Source: Branchiostoma belcheri
Taxonomy: Eukaryota > Chordata > Leptocardii > Amphioxiformes > Branchiostomatidae
Reading direction: 5' to 3'
Length of the DNA: 64,000 nt
NCBI RefSeq assembly: GCF_001625305.1
Contig: NW_017804120.1
Location: 1,895,095 to 1,959,094 of the forward strand
This document shows positions 47,301-56,820 of this stretch, piece by piece. The notes under the pieces are model-generated. The model made no database searches. It had not been told where the DNA came from and saw only the letters and a list, made by a program, of their open reading frames with translations. Position 1 is the stretch's first letter. Every line of letters starts with the position of its first letter. The translations under genes and the position numbers were made by a program.

Positions 47301-49071
47301 AGTCACGTGTGTTATCTGCGTGACGTCACGGAAGCGGTGGATTGTTCATTCCTTGACAAAGACTGGAGTTGTACAGTCGAAAATTTGGGTGAGTCCAATT
47401 TCTTGTGTTGGAAATTACAGTTTAATCTTGCTGCATAACTAATCTAGCTGTTACCATAGCCTTTCCCTGTAGTAATATCACCCTGTAACCGTAGGAAGCT
47501 TACAGAAACAGATTTTCCTCCTTTCTTCTTGTTGGAAGTTTCCGGCGGAGGTGATTTCAGGTTCTGGGCCTGCTTGCCCCTCCCACCCTTCCTCTCCCCA
47601 GTAGACTTCTCCACTTTTTCTGGCTTTTCCTGCTTCTTGTTTTGCACAAGTTCTTCGCTAGGTGGCGCTACTACCTCTGCCGGTACAACCTCGGCATTGG
47701 AAGGACTGCTGTCCGATTTGTTCTTTTTCTTCTTCAGGGTCCGAATTACAAGCAGCGAAGTTAGAGAAAGAAAGAGAGAAGACAAGGAGGAATAGAGTGA
47801 AGGGTTAGTAGTGGTAATTCTAGCTACATGAACAGCAAAGGAGACACCATAGAAGTTGTTAGTTAACTATGAAAGAATCTGCATATTGTACATGTATACT
47901 TGACGGGTTTTAGCCCATGTGTATTTTGACATATTAATATTTTTTTCAATTACATGTATTACAAATTAACACATCTCTTACCCACCATAGGCAGATGAAT
48001 TTCCTTGTAAAAAAACTTGTGATAATGCTGAATTTGTTAAATATACAGGAGCGCATCTTCCTTGTAAAGTCACCAGGAAAAGTACATACGACGTGCATGG
48101 ATAGTCTGACTGAGTGATACATCTAATATCTTGGTTGCTGCATACAGGCTACTCACCCGGTTTCTATTTTTCCGCTTCTAGCAAGCAGAGGGTAGCAAGG
48201 AGAGAGTTGGAGTCAGGATCAGGGCGGCTTAGTTGTGTTGGCATTACAACCGCATGCAGCATCTTCTACTAGTAATGCATGTAACTACTTACATTTGAAT
48301 GTATAAGTACCATTATGAACTGATCAGTGTTGAGAGGCACACACACATATACCAACAAATGCACGGACAAACACACACACACACACACCAACAGAACCAA
48401 GGACCTTAGAAGCTCCTTAAACAGAACACAGCTTTCTTAACATACAAGTACCATATTTGAGATACTTTTGCTGCATGCATTGGAAACCTTTTAGTTTTAA
48501 AGAAAAAATAGCAGCACTGGCCAGTGTGGATTTGGCTGCACAGTGTATATTGGGGATTGCAAAAACATACACAGACATGCCAAAAGTTTATTGCAATTAC
48601 ATCACCAGTCAACTTAACTTTATACGTATACTAACTTCTACTATTATAATTTGACAGAACCATTTATATTCACAGAACTACCAATAGGAGCTCAGCATTC
48701 CCTCTATCACTATGGAAACCAGTCATCACATCCTCCATCACCATGGTAACAGAAAGTTCTCAGTTATAACAATAACTAGTCCATGTACAATGAAAATATT
48801 GTCAGTACATAATGCAGAAAAAAATTATTAATAGGTAGAATGTTCGTAGTTGACCATAAAGCTTCTAGGGGCCTGTCCTGTCAAAGGGCAGCTAGAAGTG
48901 TAATGTGGCCAGGCTAACTTTGACCCAACTGACCTTGACCACGAGTCCGGAGTGCTGGTCAGCGAGGTGTTGCTGGTACCTGTACTCCGCCTCCTCCACA
49001 CGGAAGCGGTCAAACCAGACAGGCTCCACACTGTCCATGTTCTGCGGGGTGAGCGTGTTGGGGACCGTCAT
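38395..49071 (-). CDS. EEF1D: Elongation factor 1-delta (eEF1B-delta), complete
   Basis: Exons: 49071-48934, optional 47731-47504, 45080-45009, 42909-42816, 42006-41837, 40706-40637, 40203-40157, 39864-39849 (16 nt), 39359-39297, 39032-38917, 38433-38395 (stop TAA 38397-38395). Phases agree at every junction. The short form is 274 aa; human EEF1D is about 281. The N-terminus has [18 protein letters not shown]; then the conserved [18 protein letters not shown]; a leucine-zipper-like coil ([33 protein letters not shown]); an acidic stretch ending [11 protein letters not shown]; and the C-terminal exchange domain ([51 protein letters not shown]). It recharges eEF1A with GTP during translation elongation. 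An acceptor at 49,087 implies an upstream non-coding exon. Confidence 0.94.
39105..39245 (-). mobile_element. PLE tail fragment, variant B
   Basis: Read on -, GTGTTGACGTCACACTTC, a hairpin with GACCAG/CTGGTC and GAAA/AGCTCTAGGTGAGAAC match 33,590-33,785. Intronic in EEF1D. Confidence 0.5.
39385..39680. mobile_element. PLE tail fold-back with two hammerhead-like cores
   Basis: An inverted pair about 120 bp long per arm. The right arm has CTGATGA at 39,604-39,610 and GAAA at 39,628-39,631 around the hairpin GCGAC/GTCGC. The left arm has the same core on - (TCATCAG on + at 39,497-39,503). The left end carries the shared tail motif CATGAAAGTTCATCTGTG. Intronic in EEF1D, 26 bp from the exon at 39297-39359. 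Confidence 0.65.
40925..41185 (-). mobile_element. tRNA-headed SINE, copy 3
   Basis: Read on -, TGGCGTAGTGGTAGATCATT (box A region) and GGGTTCGAACCCG (box B) are followed by the CCCTTGGGAAAGGCAC body. Intronic in EEF1D. Confidence 0.75.
41280..41345 (+). repeat. PLE tail scrap
   Basis: AACAGTGGTCACTGAAAATT and TGTTAGAATAAATATTAGC match the end of the tails at 18.0 and 39.6 kb; the CTGATGA half is lost. Two further ends with ACACAGATGAACTTTCATAA or ...ATGA lie at about 41,695 and 41,803. Confidence 0.5.
42074..42467. mobile_element. Harbinger-like MITE, family B copy 1
   Basis: The ends are GGCTACATCAATTTAATTTG and, inverted, GGCCACACCAATTTAAATTG, flanked by TTA at 42,071-42,073 and TTA at 42,468-42,470. 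The interior shares AGTTGATTCAG- and CAACTGTTGGGGCCAAAATA-type motifs with the other copies. Intronic in EEF1D. Confidence 0.75.
42718..42780. repeat. (CAAA)n simple repeat
   Basis: Imperfect CAAA/CAAAC run, 36 bp from an EEF1D splice donor. Confidence 0.85.
43740..44108. mobile_element. Harbinger-like MITE, family B copy 2
   Basis: Starts GGCCACACCAGCAATTTAAA, ends (inverted) GGCCTCACCAATTTAATTTA, with TTA at 43,737-43,739 and 44,109-44,111. No coding frame. Intronic in EEF1D. Confidence 0.75.
44112..44277. mobile_element. 166-bp inverted-repeat element abutting a MITE
   Basis: The ends CAAATAGTCAGATAACATGC and, inverted, CAAATAGACAGATAACATGC extend as imperfect inverted repeats for about 60 bp, including CAGTTTGCCGCT. 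It begins directly after the target duplication of MITE family B copy 2. Confidence 0.6.
44467..44829. mobile_element. Harbinger-like MITE, family B copy 3
   Basis: Starts GGCCACATCAATTTAATTTG and ends (inverted) GGCCACAACAATTCAATTTG. The flanks CCA and TCA look like a mutated 3-bp duplication. Intronic in EEF1D. Confidence 0.65.
45808..46233. repeat. 213-bp tandem duplication packed with CAAGAAA/TTTCTTG
   Basis: The unit starting TCACTGAAACTGTG at 45,808 repeats at 46,021, with few differences apart from a short insertion. Each unit holds about ten CAAGAAA or TTTCTTG heptamers in both orientations, and further ones continue to about 46,290. Intronic in EEF1D. Confidence 0.75.
46900..47440 (+). 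mobile_element. Penelope-like element 3' part with GIY-YIG domain remnant
   Basis: From 46,987 the + strand encodes [20 protein letters not shown], a GIY-YIG signature. A frame break follows near 47,108, then [29 protein letters not shown] and RHRLSAT. This order is that of the C-terminal GIY-YIG endonuclease of Penelope-like retroelements. The piece is bounded by inverted copies of GCAGCAAGATTAAACTGTAA (left, about 46,938) and TTACAGTTTAATCTTGCTGC (right, about 47,416). The reverse transcriptase is missing. Intronic in EEF1D. Confidence 0.75.
47504..47731 (-). CDS. EEF1D: Probable Lys-rich cassette exon of EEF1D
   Basis: The exon is 228 nt (76 codons), enters and leaves in phase 0, and so can be skipped without changing the frame. 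It sits between the WFDRF exon and the leucine-zipper exon. It has an acceptor CTGAAG|AAG behind a pyrimidine-rich stretch and the donor TCT|GTAAGC. It encodes [29 protein letters not shown] and [10 protein letters not shown], low-complexity and basic. Vertebrate EEF1D genes also have alternative N-terminal coding sequence, but this exon shows no clear likeness to it. Confidence 0.6.
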
Positions 49072-50900
49072 GTTGCACTCGGAGCTACAGACGGAGAGAG
49101 CAAAATGTGTGTTAAAGATTTGAAATGCTGTAGTACAGACTTTGTTTGCTTTTTTGATATTCTTTGTTCTTATGTCTGGATTTAAATCTGATGGGTGAGG
49201 TGAGTAGAGAACACAAGAGGAAAGTGCTCTATCAGGCCTCAGAAGCAACAACAAAATGGTAGAAATTACTTAGTAGCCAAATTAGATAGACAGTGTTCTC
49301 ACTAGGCTGTTTGAGTGTATGGGCCCCCTACACTGTCTTTCAACAAGTCAGAAATTGCAAATCTTTGATAATATTTATAATTTGATCTCAGAATGAAGCT
49401 ATACAGGGAAAACATCAATTAAATAATTTTATCCTCAAAATATCTCAGAGGGTTACGAGCTTTAAAATATTTCACAGAGACTTAGACCCTAGGCTTTAGC
49501 CAAAGTCACGTCTTTCAGATTTAGAGTGTGGCTAGTACTGTACACCATGTGCATTGTACATCTAATATACAAAATTTTGTATGACAAATACATGACTATC
49601 TAGAGAATTTTTTGCCATCAGTAACTGCAATCATACAATAGAAGAGGCCAGGCCTTAAACTTTAAAATTAAAAGTGGACAGATACTACTTACTAGTACTA
49701 AATGGAATGAGTCAAACAGACTAATTGTAATAGTTTTACATGTATATTTTACATGCTGATTAGGATATTGATTAGGATTAATATTATAATCTTCATCAGT
49801 TCATCCTCAAGCTTAAAACCAAATTCAACACTACAGAAATCAATAAAAAAACAAACATGCTAGCATTATAAGGAAGTAAGATTTCTGCAAGTATTTTGAA
49901 TATAATTAGTTTTATTATTTAGTACACTTAATCTGGTGACCTTATTTGGAAAACCAGTTCTGTTCTATAGATAATAGAGACAGACGGGACAGACATGAAA
50001 TCTTTCTGAAAATATAACAGAGAAACATCAGTGTAAAATATCATAAATATGTATCTAGATGTAACATTAGACAAACATTGAAACTATAATTTCCAAAGTA
50101 TAATTTTCCATATACAGAAAAATTAGATTAGGCCACACCAATTTAATTTCTTGGTTAATGGATTCGCCCGCTTCATTTTTTTCTGATTTGCAAAAAAAAA
50201 AAAAATTCAGAATCAACTGCAAAATGCTCTTATTTTGCCCTGGACAGTTGAAAACAATTCTTTTCTTCCTAGTTGTTACAGTTATTCCATCTTTCAATGC
50301 AGTGGTACATGTATCATTAAAAGTTCAAAATTCAATGTGTGAATTTTGAACCAGTGTGTTGACTTCATGGCTCCTATCATACCATTTTGGGCCATAATAG
50401 GATGCCTAGGCCTGTTTTTTTTTTTTCGCCCGCCCTCTCCATTATTTTTCTAGAAAAATCCGTTAACCAAGAAATTAAATTGGTGTGGCCTTATTGTATT
50501 ATACCAGATCATGTATATGCAGGTTAGTGTAGTGCAGGTATAAAATTTTTCTGATGTCTTCCTGTACCTAACTTGCACTAGTCCACGTACTGGGTTTATA
50601 TGTAGTACATGTAGGTGTACATAGATTCTTATTTTCTGCATTGACTGTTGCCATATTGTCATATTAAACATCTTTTTTAAAATGCGGTTTTTGAACACTC
50701 AGCTCAGAAAGTCAGATTGCATGGCATGTCGTCAGCAAATAGATGAAACACGATGATTTTTAGCAAGTAAAAATACCAATAAAATGACTATCTTAAGACG
50801 TATTGTCAATAAATTAAAACAAAAAGTTCCTCAGAAATGTCTTCGTAATTATAAGACACAGGGGACTGTCTTATGTTCCGGGAAAATCGAAGAAAAGACG
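49072..50900. other. Upstream intron of EEF1D; no coding exon seen
   Basis: The EEF1D start exon has an acceptor just 5' of its ATG, so this stretch is probably its first intron. It holds MITE family B copy 4. No other gene is supported. Confidence 0.45.
50131..50490. mobile_element. Harbinger-like MITE, family B copy 4
   Basis: Starts GGCCACACCAATTTAATTTC and ends with its inverse, flanked by TTA at 50,128-50,130 and 50,491-50,493. This is the cleanest copy of the family. It lies in the presumed first intron of EEF1D. Confidence 0.8.
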
Positions 50901-51780
50901 GAATTTTTCACCTGGTACAGCTGACCACGACTTCCAAGATGGCTGGCACTTGCGAAAGAGGATGAACACGTGAAGGATTAGTCCATTCTCACATAGGGAG
51001 GTTATACTTTTTAGGAAAGTTATTACTACAAGATAATATAAAAAAAACATTCACTTTATTCATAAAAGTAGTAATAAAATAATTTTTAATATGTAGTTTT
51101 AATATACAATTCTATAATTCATATTGGATTTATTTTAAAAATACCCCTATATTCAATAGTGGCTTAACCTAAAGGTCATTCCATCGCCATGACCTTTAGA
51201 TCATACGACTTGAATAAATAGGGGAGGAAAGACCTTTGTAGCAGCTGTTCAAACATTTTACGTTTAATACCCAAGGCTTTTTTCTGTTCAAAACATACAT
51301 ATATTCTCGGTATGTACTAAATATTCTCCGTAAATTTATAGCTCTAATACTTTGTGTGAAATAAACATGTTTACATTATCTCTTTAAAGGGCAATAAAGT
51401 TTGGGTCCCTTTTTTATGTGTGGACTCGTCTGAGCAAAAACAACATGATCATTTCGCCACAAGTACGGGAAAAATGGGCTTTGTTTGAGGTTAGTGACTA
51501 GAATATGTATTACAAAGGAACTCCTGGTATCATAAACTTCACTTCATAACCTAGACTAGTATAGTACACCTCTGAAGATATGTAATATTACTTTCTTAAC
51601 GATCAAGAAATTCTTGATTATTATTATAAAGTGATAAACAAAAGGAGGGGGGGCATTATTTGTAGTATTCTCAACATGGTACTATTTAGTATTACAGTAC
51701 ATAAGTGATTACTTAATACTAGTAATAACTTTGTTATCACTTCCTGAAAACTAATATTTTTGTTGCTTCTTTTGCCACAG
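50900..51780. promoter_or_regulatory. Presumed shared upstream region of EEF1D and the kelch-like gene
   Basis: EEF1D runs left and the kelch-like gene runs right from here. On -, a possible EEF1D non-coding first exon ends at a donor near 50,909 (GTACCAG|GTGAAA). On +, the kelch-like start exon has an acceptor TTTTGCCACAG at 51,780, so its first non-coding exon lies in this stretch. No TATA box or CpG-rich core stands out. Confidence 0.35.
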
Positions 51781-51822
51781 GTGTTTTTAGTTACTACAGT
51801 AGCAGAATTATAAACTGAAGCA

Positions 51823-54800
51823 ATGGCATCACCAGAAAACGACCCACAAAATAACCCAGGAAACTGGGAAGAGCACAACTTTGCTGTCAACAACTCTGAC
51901 ACAACTGACCCTACTTCAACTGGACAACAACAACAACAACAACAACCAAGCGACAATCATGATACCCAGCCTTATGACGATAGCTACACCATACAAGACT
52001 CTAGGTTAAGTACAGAACTCCACAAGGGACTGGGAAAACTTTACAGCAGTGGTCTCCTCACGGACGTGGTTCTAAAAGTCGGTAAAGAGCGTTTTTCCTG
52101 CCATCGCAACGTCCTGGCTTCTGTTAGCCCGTATTTCTTCGCCATGTTCACCAACGGATTGGCGGAGAGCCACCAGCGAGAGGTCGAAATCACGGGAATC
52201 GACGCGGGAACCATGAAGAAGATTTTGTCATACATCTACACGACGGAGGTCGAAATAACGGAAGATAACGTCGAGAGGTTGCTCGTAGCGGCGAACATGC
52301 TCCAACTGACAATGCTGGTGGAAGACTGCGGGAACTTCATGTTTGAAAGAGTGAGCAATTCCAACTGTATAGGGATGTGGATTTTTGGTGACACGCACAA
52401 CTCTTCGATGCTGAGAGACGGCGCTCGACAGTGGATCAACTTCAACTTCGACACAGTGCGTAAAGAAGAGGAGTTTCTACACATGGACCAGGAGAGATTG
52501 ATGGACATTATCTTCTCAGACATGTTGGAGGTGGAACGAGAAGAAATCGTGTTTGAGGCTGCGATGAGCTGGCTCAAGTATGACGTCCCTCAGAGGAAAC
52601 AGTATACAGCAGGTAGAGTGTTTTATAAACATGTATTTTAGTATTTTTACTTATTTGTTGGTTCTCAGATTTTTCAGGAAAACATGAAATGAAAAAATAT
52701 AAAAACAAGCCTAGGAATCCAAAAGCTATGATAGTAGCCATGAATGCACCATACCAAGCTGGTTTAAACTTTTCATCAAACCAATAATTATTCATTGATA
52801 CTGATAGATGGAAAAGCTGTAACTATGAAGACAAGTCCAACTTTCCTGCTTGGGCCAAAATATATAAAGCATTTTGGAGTTGATTCATGACATGAATCTT
52901 TGTTTTGTGTGTGTGTGTGTGGGTGTGTTTGTGTGTGTGTGGCAAATCAGAAAAAAAAATGAAGCAGGTGAATCCGAGGACCAATTTATCAAATTGATGA
53001 GGCCTAAGCTGCCTTTTGTCTGTTTAATTTGATCAGGTCACAATATGCACGCAGTATGGGTTTGTGGGTGAAGTCTGCCATCTCTGATTGCCTAATGCTG
53101 TTGTCTCCTTTTTTTTAGATGTCCTGAAGTACGTCCGGTTGGTTCTCCTGCCGCCTGACTACCTGTTTGACCGTGTGGAGAAGGAAGAACTGGTCATGTC
53201 CAGTCCAGAGTGTGTCCAGTATCTGGACAGGGTCAAACAGTTCCACATCCTGAAGGACAGACGCAACAAGCTCAACCTTAACACCATTCCTAGGCTCGGT
53301 GAGAATCGTCCTTTACTCTACATCTTTTGAACTGTTCTCCAACTCAAAATTTGACTCACCGGAATTTTCGACTGAATCACTCAGTCTTCCTCAGCCATCT
53401 GACCCAAATGCTGTGGACACATGATTTTTCCCACGTGTGACGTCAGCAAAGAGGCCATATACATCAGGGCACTTCAACCATCGCTCAACTGGGACGGGAG
53501 GTGATATCGACTTCAGACAACCTTTGACCCTTTGCTGACGTCACACGTGGGAAAAATCATGTGTCCACAGCATTTGGGTCAGATAGCTGAGGAAGACTGA
53601 GTGATTCAGTCAAAAATTCCGGTGAGTCAAAGTTTGAGTTGGAGAACAGATTAAATATAATCTTTCGTAATGTAATTTACCAACTCAGATGAACTTTCAT
53701 GCTGATGTACATCTTTTGTTTAAAGAACAACTACGATAGGGATCACGACAGTCGGTCGCTAGGGTATTCTTTCCCATTGCTAGGTGCATTCAGAAAAGAT
53801 TGTGTTACGTAGACACAATATTTGGGCTATCCATAGAAAACAGAACAGTTGAAATTAAACAAGATATTATGGAAGGGAAATTTTCCTTACAATAATATGT
53901 GATTATTGTCTAACATACCACTAGTGTTAACTTTTACGTTGAACAGCTAAGTTTCGTTCAATTGAATGATGGTTATTTTTGGGATTTTGAAGTGGCATAT
54001 TTTCAGCCAAACATCGTTTAAGATTGGTAGGTTTGGCAGGTCCTGACCTGTACACATGTACCTACACCTCAGTACTTAGTACCTGTACCAAATGTACCTG
54101 ATGTTAAGTTTAGGTTTGAAGCCCTAGCACAGTAGTTTAATGATTAATTTTCATTGTATTTTCTCTACAGGCATGTTCAACACAGATGCCATCGTGTGTG
54201 TGGACCTAAAACCTCGCGAGAACACAGAAGGGGGAGACAACCAGCATGTGGTGGACTGCTACAACCCCCTGGACAAGAAGTGGGCATGCCTGCCCCCCCT
54301 GCCCAAATCTGTCATGTTTCCTGGGGTGGTCACAGCTGTCATTAACACTCTCTACGTGGCTGGGGGGACATTGAAGAATGAGACGGTCTCCAACGATCTC
54401 TACAGGTGGGGATTGACTATAATGTCAGCAGAGCGTACTGCACCTGCACAAAACCCGTAATGTGACTATTTTTGTATACTAGTAGCACTTTAGCAGAACG
54501 TCTCTGTTTATATTTGTGCATTCAAGGATCAACATTTTCAGTTACATGTATGTTGGAAAACTTATCATTGGGCACACCTACTTTGTATTTGATTTTGTTC
54601 GTTCTCGGATTTTTTTCAGAAAAAAAAAATGAAGCGACAGGGCAAAAAAAATGAAAACAGACTTAGGCATCCTATGATATCCTCAAAATGATATGATAGG
54701 AGCCATGAAGTCAAGGTACCAGGCTGGGTAATTTGTACTGTCTGTCATTTAAACAATGAATTTTAAACTTTTAAGCTAACTGCTGCATTGATACATATAG

Positions 54801-55836
54801 ATGGAAAAACTGTAACAACTCTGAAGAGAAAGGGCTTCCTTCAACTGTTGGGGTCAAAATATGAGCATTTTGGAGTTGATTCAGAGGCTGAAATGTTTTT
54901 TTTTTTTTAAATCATGAAAAATTAAGCAGGCGAATCCGTTAAACTACAAATTAAATTTGTGTGGCCTGAAGAAGCAACAAAATAGATTTGTGCAGTGTAA
55001 GAGTTATTCATTGTACATCTAACAGAATGTTACAATTACTTTCCAGATATGACATACTGAAGAATGAGTGGGTGCAGGAGCCTTCCATGTTACACCCTCG
55101 TACACAGTTTGGGCTGGTCGCCTCGTGTACACATCTCTACGCTATCGGCGGGGACAGCAACGGTACCAGTCTGTCTAGTGTCGAGGCGTACCACCTCGTC
55201 AAAAAGGAGTGGCAGGAGCTTTGTCCCTTGCCCAGGAAAATGCGTTGTCACTCCACTGTGATGTTTAACGGCGTCATTTACGTGTTAGGTGGGGAGGTCG
55301 AAAATGTCCTCATGCAGCGTACGTTGTCGAACCGCGTGTACAAGTACTTGCCCAATCTCGACCGCTGGTTCGAAGATCTTCCCATGCAGATCCCTCGTGC
55401 CCTGGCCATGGCAACGGTGCTAGACAACGCCATTTACATCATGGGTGGGTTCGCAGAACTCACGCAGAATTGGCTAAGCTTTTCCGACCCAGAACACGTC
55501 CTAAGCGCAACCGAAGTCTTCCGGCCGCAAGAAAACTATTGGTCGTTCGGACCACACCTTCCGAAGGAAATCTGCGCAGCAGGGATCGTCACCTTGAAGA
55601 ACAAGATCTTCGTTCTTGGGGGGGAGGGGGAGGGTGACTTTTGGAACCATATCTTGATGTACGATCCGGAGCTTGCGTACTGGACGGTGTTGCCGGACGT
55701 TTTGCCCGAATACGTCAGCAGTTTTGGGTGCGCGGTGGTGAAGTTCCACAACCTGGCCATGATCGAGGAAGTGAAGTGGTACAGAAGTGAGGAGATGCCT
55801 TGGATGTCTCAGAATCAGAGGGTGGTGGGGCTGTGA
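51823..55836 (+). CDS. Kelch-like (BTB-BACK-kelch) protein, complete, 664 aa
   Basis: Four coding exons: 51823-52612, 53119-53298, 54171-54405, 55047-55836 (stop TGA), with phases 1, 1, 2 agreeing. Residues 1-65 are low-complexity, with a seven-Gln run from CAACAA repeats. BTB spans about 66-170 (LYSSGLLTDVVLKVG, FSCHRNVLASVSPYFFAMF), then BACK (MWIFGDTHNSSML, QERLMDIIFSDMLEVEREE, VRLVLLPPDYLFDRV). About six kelch blades fill ~350-650 (HLYAIGGDSNG, VIYVLGGE, AIYIMGGF, KIFVLGGEGEG). Kelch-like proteins usually act as substrate adaptors for CUL3 ubiquitin ligases. I could not assign a KLHL number. AATAAA at about 56,663 is a plausible poly(A) signal. Confidence 0.92.
52650..53004. mobile_element. 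Harbinger-like MITE, family B copy 5, left end eroded
   Basis: TTATTTGTTGGTTCTCAGA and the ending AAATTGATGAGGCC identify the family. The left GGCC end is lost and a (GT)n run at about 52,905-52,940 interrupts it. It starts about 40 bp after the first kelch-like donor. Confidence 0.65.
53338..53710. mobile_element. PLE-tail fold-back with hammerhead-like hairpins
   Basis: The inverted arms of about 125 bp include CCCACGTGTGACGTCAGCAA and its inverse. Each arm carries CTGAGGA, a hairpin GACTGA/TCAGTC and GAAA (left arm) or AAAA (right arm), then ATTCCGGTGAGTC. The centre reads CATCAGGGCACTTCAACCAT, matching the PLE coding tail at 47.2 kb. The right end is the shared tail ACTCAGATGAACTTTCATG. 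Intronic in the kelch-like gene. Confidence 0.65.
54571..54966. mobile_element. Harbinger-like MITE, family B copy 6
   Basis: Starts GGCACACCTACTTTGTATTT and ends AAATTTGTGTGGCC, with the family's interior motifs (CAACTGTTGGGGTCAAAATA, GAGTTGATTCAGAGGC). The target duplication is no longer clear. Intronic in the kelch-like gene. Confidence 0.6.
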
Positions 55837-55841
55837 GTTAA

Positions 55842-56307
55842 GCCTCGGTCACAACCCGCCGTACGTGCTTCTGCGCGCTGTCTACGTGCAAAAACGTGGG
55901 CAAACGTAGGGCATCCGTGCGTGGTGAGTACCACCTCCGTACGGAATCCTACGGATTTTGGAGCACGCAGACACGCCGTAGAACTTTAAGTGCATGTAAA
56001 ACTTTTTCTATGTGCGGTCTGCGGATTCACCACCCGTATGTGCGTGTCGTACGGAAGAAGCACGTGTGAGTACGGCCTCCTTATGGTAAAGTTGCAATCT
56101 CACAGAGATCGTACGTTGTAAGAACGTACAACTCACTTACCACTTGCACAACGAACGATGCACGCAACCCCTCACGGCCAGACGTGGCGTGCAGACCCCA
56201 CTCTTACACCTTGCGAAACCGTGCGAGTGACGTGCGTCGACGCCACTCCCTCCCCACGTTTTCAGAAAAAACGTAGCCTCCCGTGTACGGCGGGTTGTGA
56301 CCAAGGC
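55842..56307. mobile_element. TTAA-flanked MITE one base after the kelch-like stop codon
   Basis: The inverted ends GCCTCGGTCACAACCCGCCG and GCCTTGGTCACAACCCGCCG are flanked by TTAA at 55,838-55,841 and 56,308-56,311. TTAA duplication is the habit of piggyBac and Kolobok transposons. The interior is rich in GTACG/CGTAC and ACGTGC words and has no frame of note. The stop codon ends at 55,836, so the element makes up most of the first 470 bases of the 3' UTR. Confidence 0.8.
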
Positions 56308-56311
56308 TTAA

Positions 56312-56820
56312 GTCAAGGGGAGGGATCTACAAATCGGGTTTGTTATCTGTAGAAAACCAGACATCCAGCAGATTTTAATTTACTTCCCTTCCCACATTTT
56401 TACAGTTTTAATTCATTTGAACTAGAAAGGCAACACGTGCAGTTATTCATTGTAAGTGTTAACTTCGAAACACAATGTGTGACAATGTACAAGTACATTG
56501 TAGATGTACATGCCTCAGAAAAATGCAGTTATCTGAAGGCAATAACATTCCCAATATTGGTCAACTGCACTACAAACATAATTGTTTCTGAAAATTTTTA
56601 TTGAACTGAACCAAACAAGCAACATACATTGAGATACATGTTATGTATACAAATGTTAGCTTAATAAAGTGTTTTGAGTATCGTTTACCATAATGCCATG
56701 TAAAATACAATCATTTATCTCAAAACTACAAACAATAAACTTGTTTTTACCTTATTTTTATAGTGAGCTTACCGGTAGATATTTTCTGTGTGTGCCAGAG
56801 TACATATGTGTAACTGTTGT
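56312..56820 (+). other. Rest of the kelch-like 3' UTR, then spacer
   Basis: AT-rich with AATAAA at about 56,663. No further exon seen. Confidence 0.4.
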
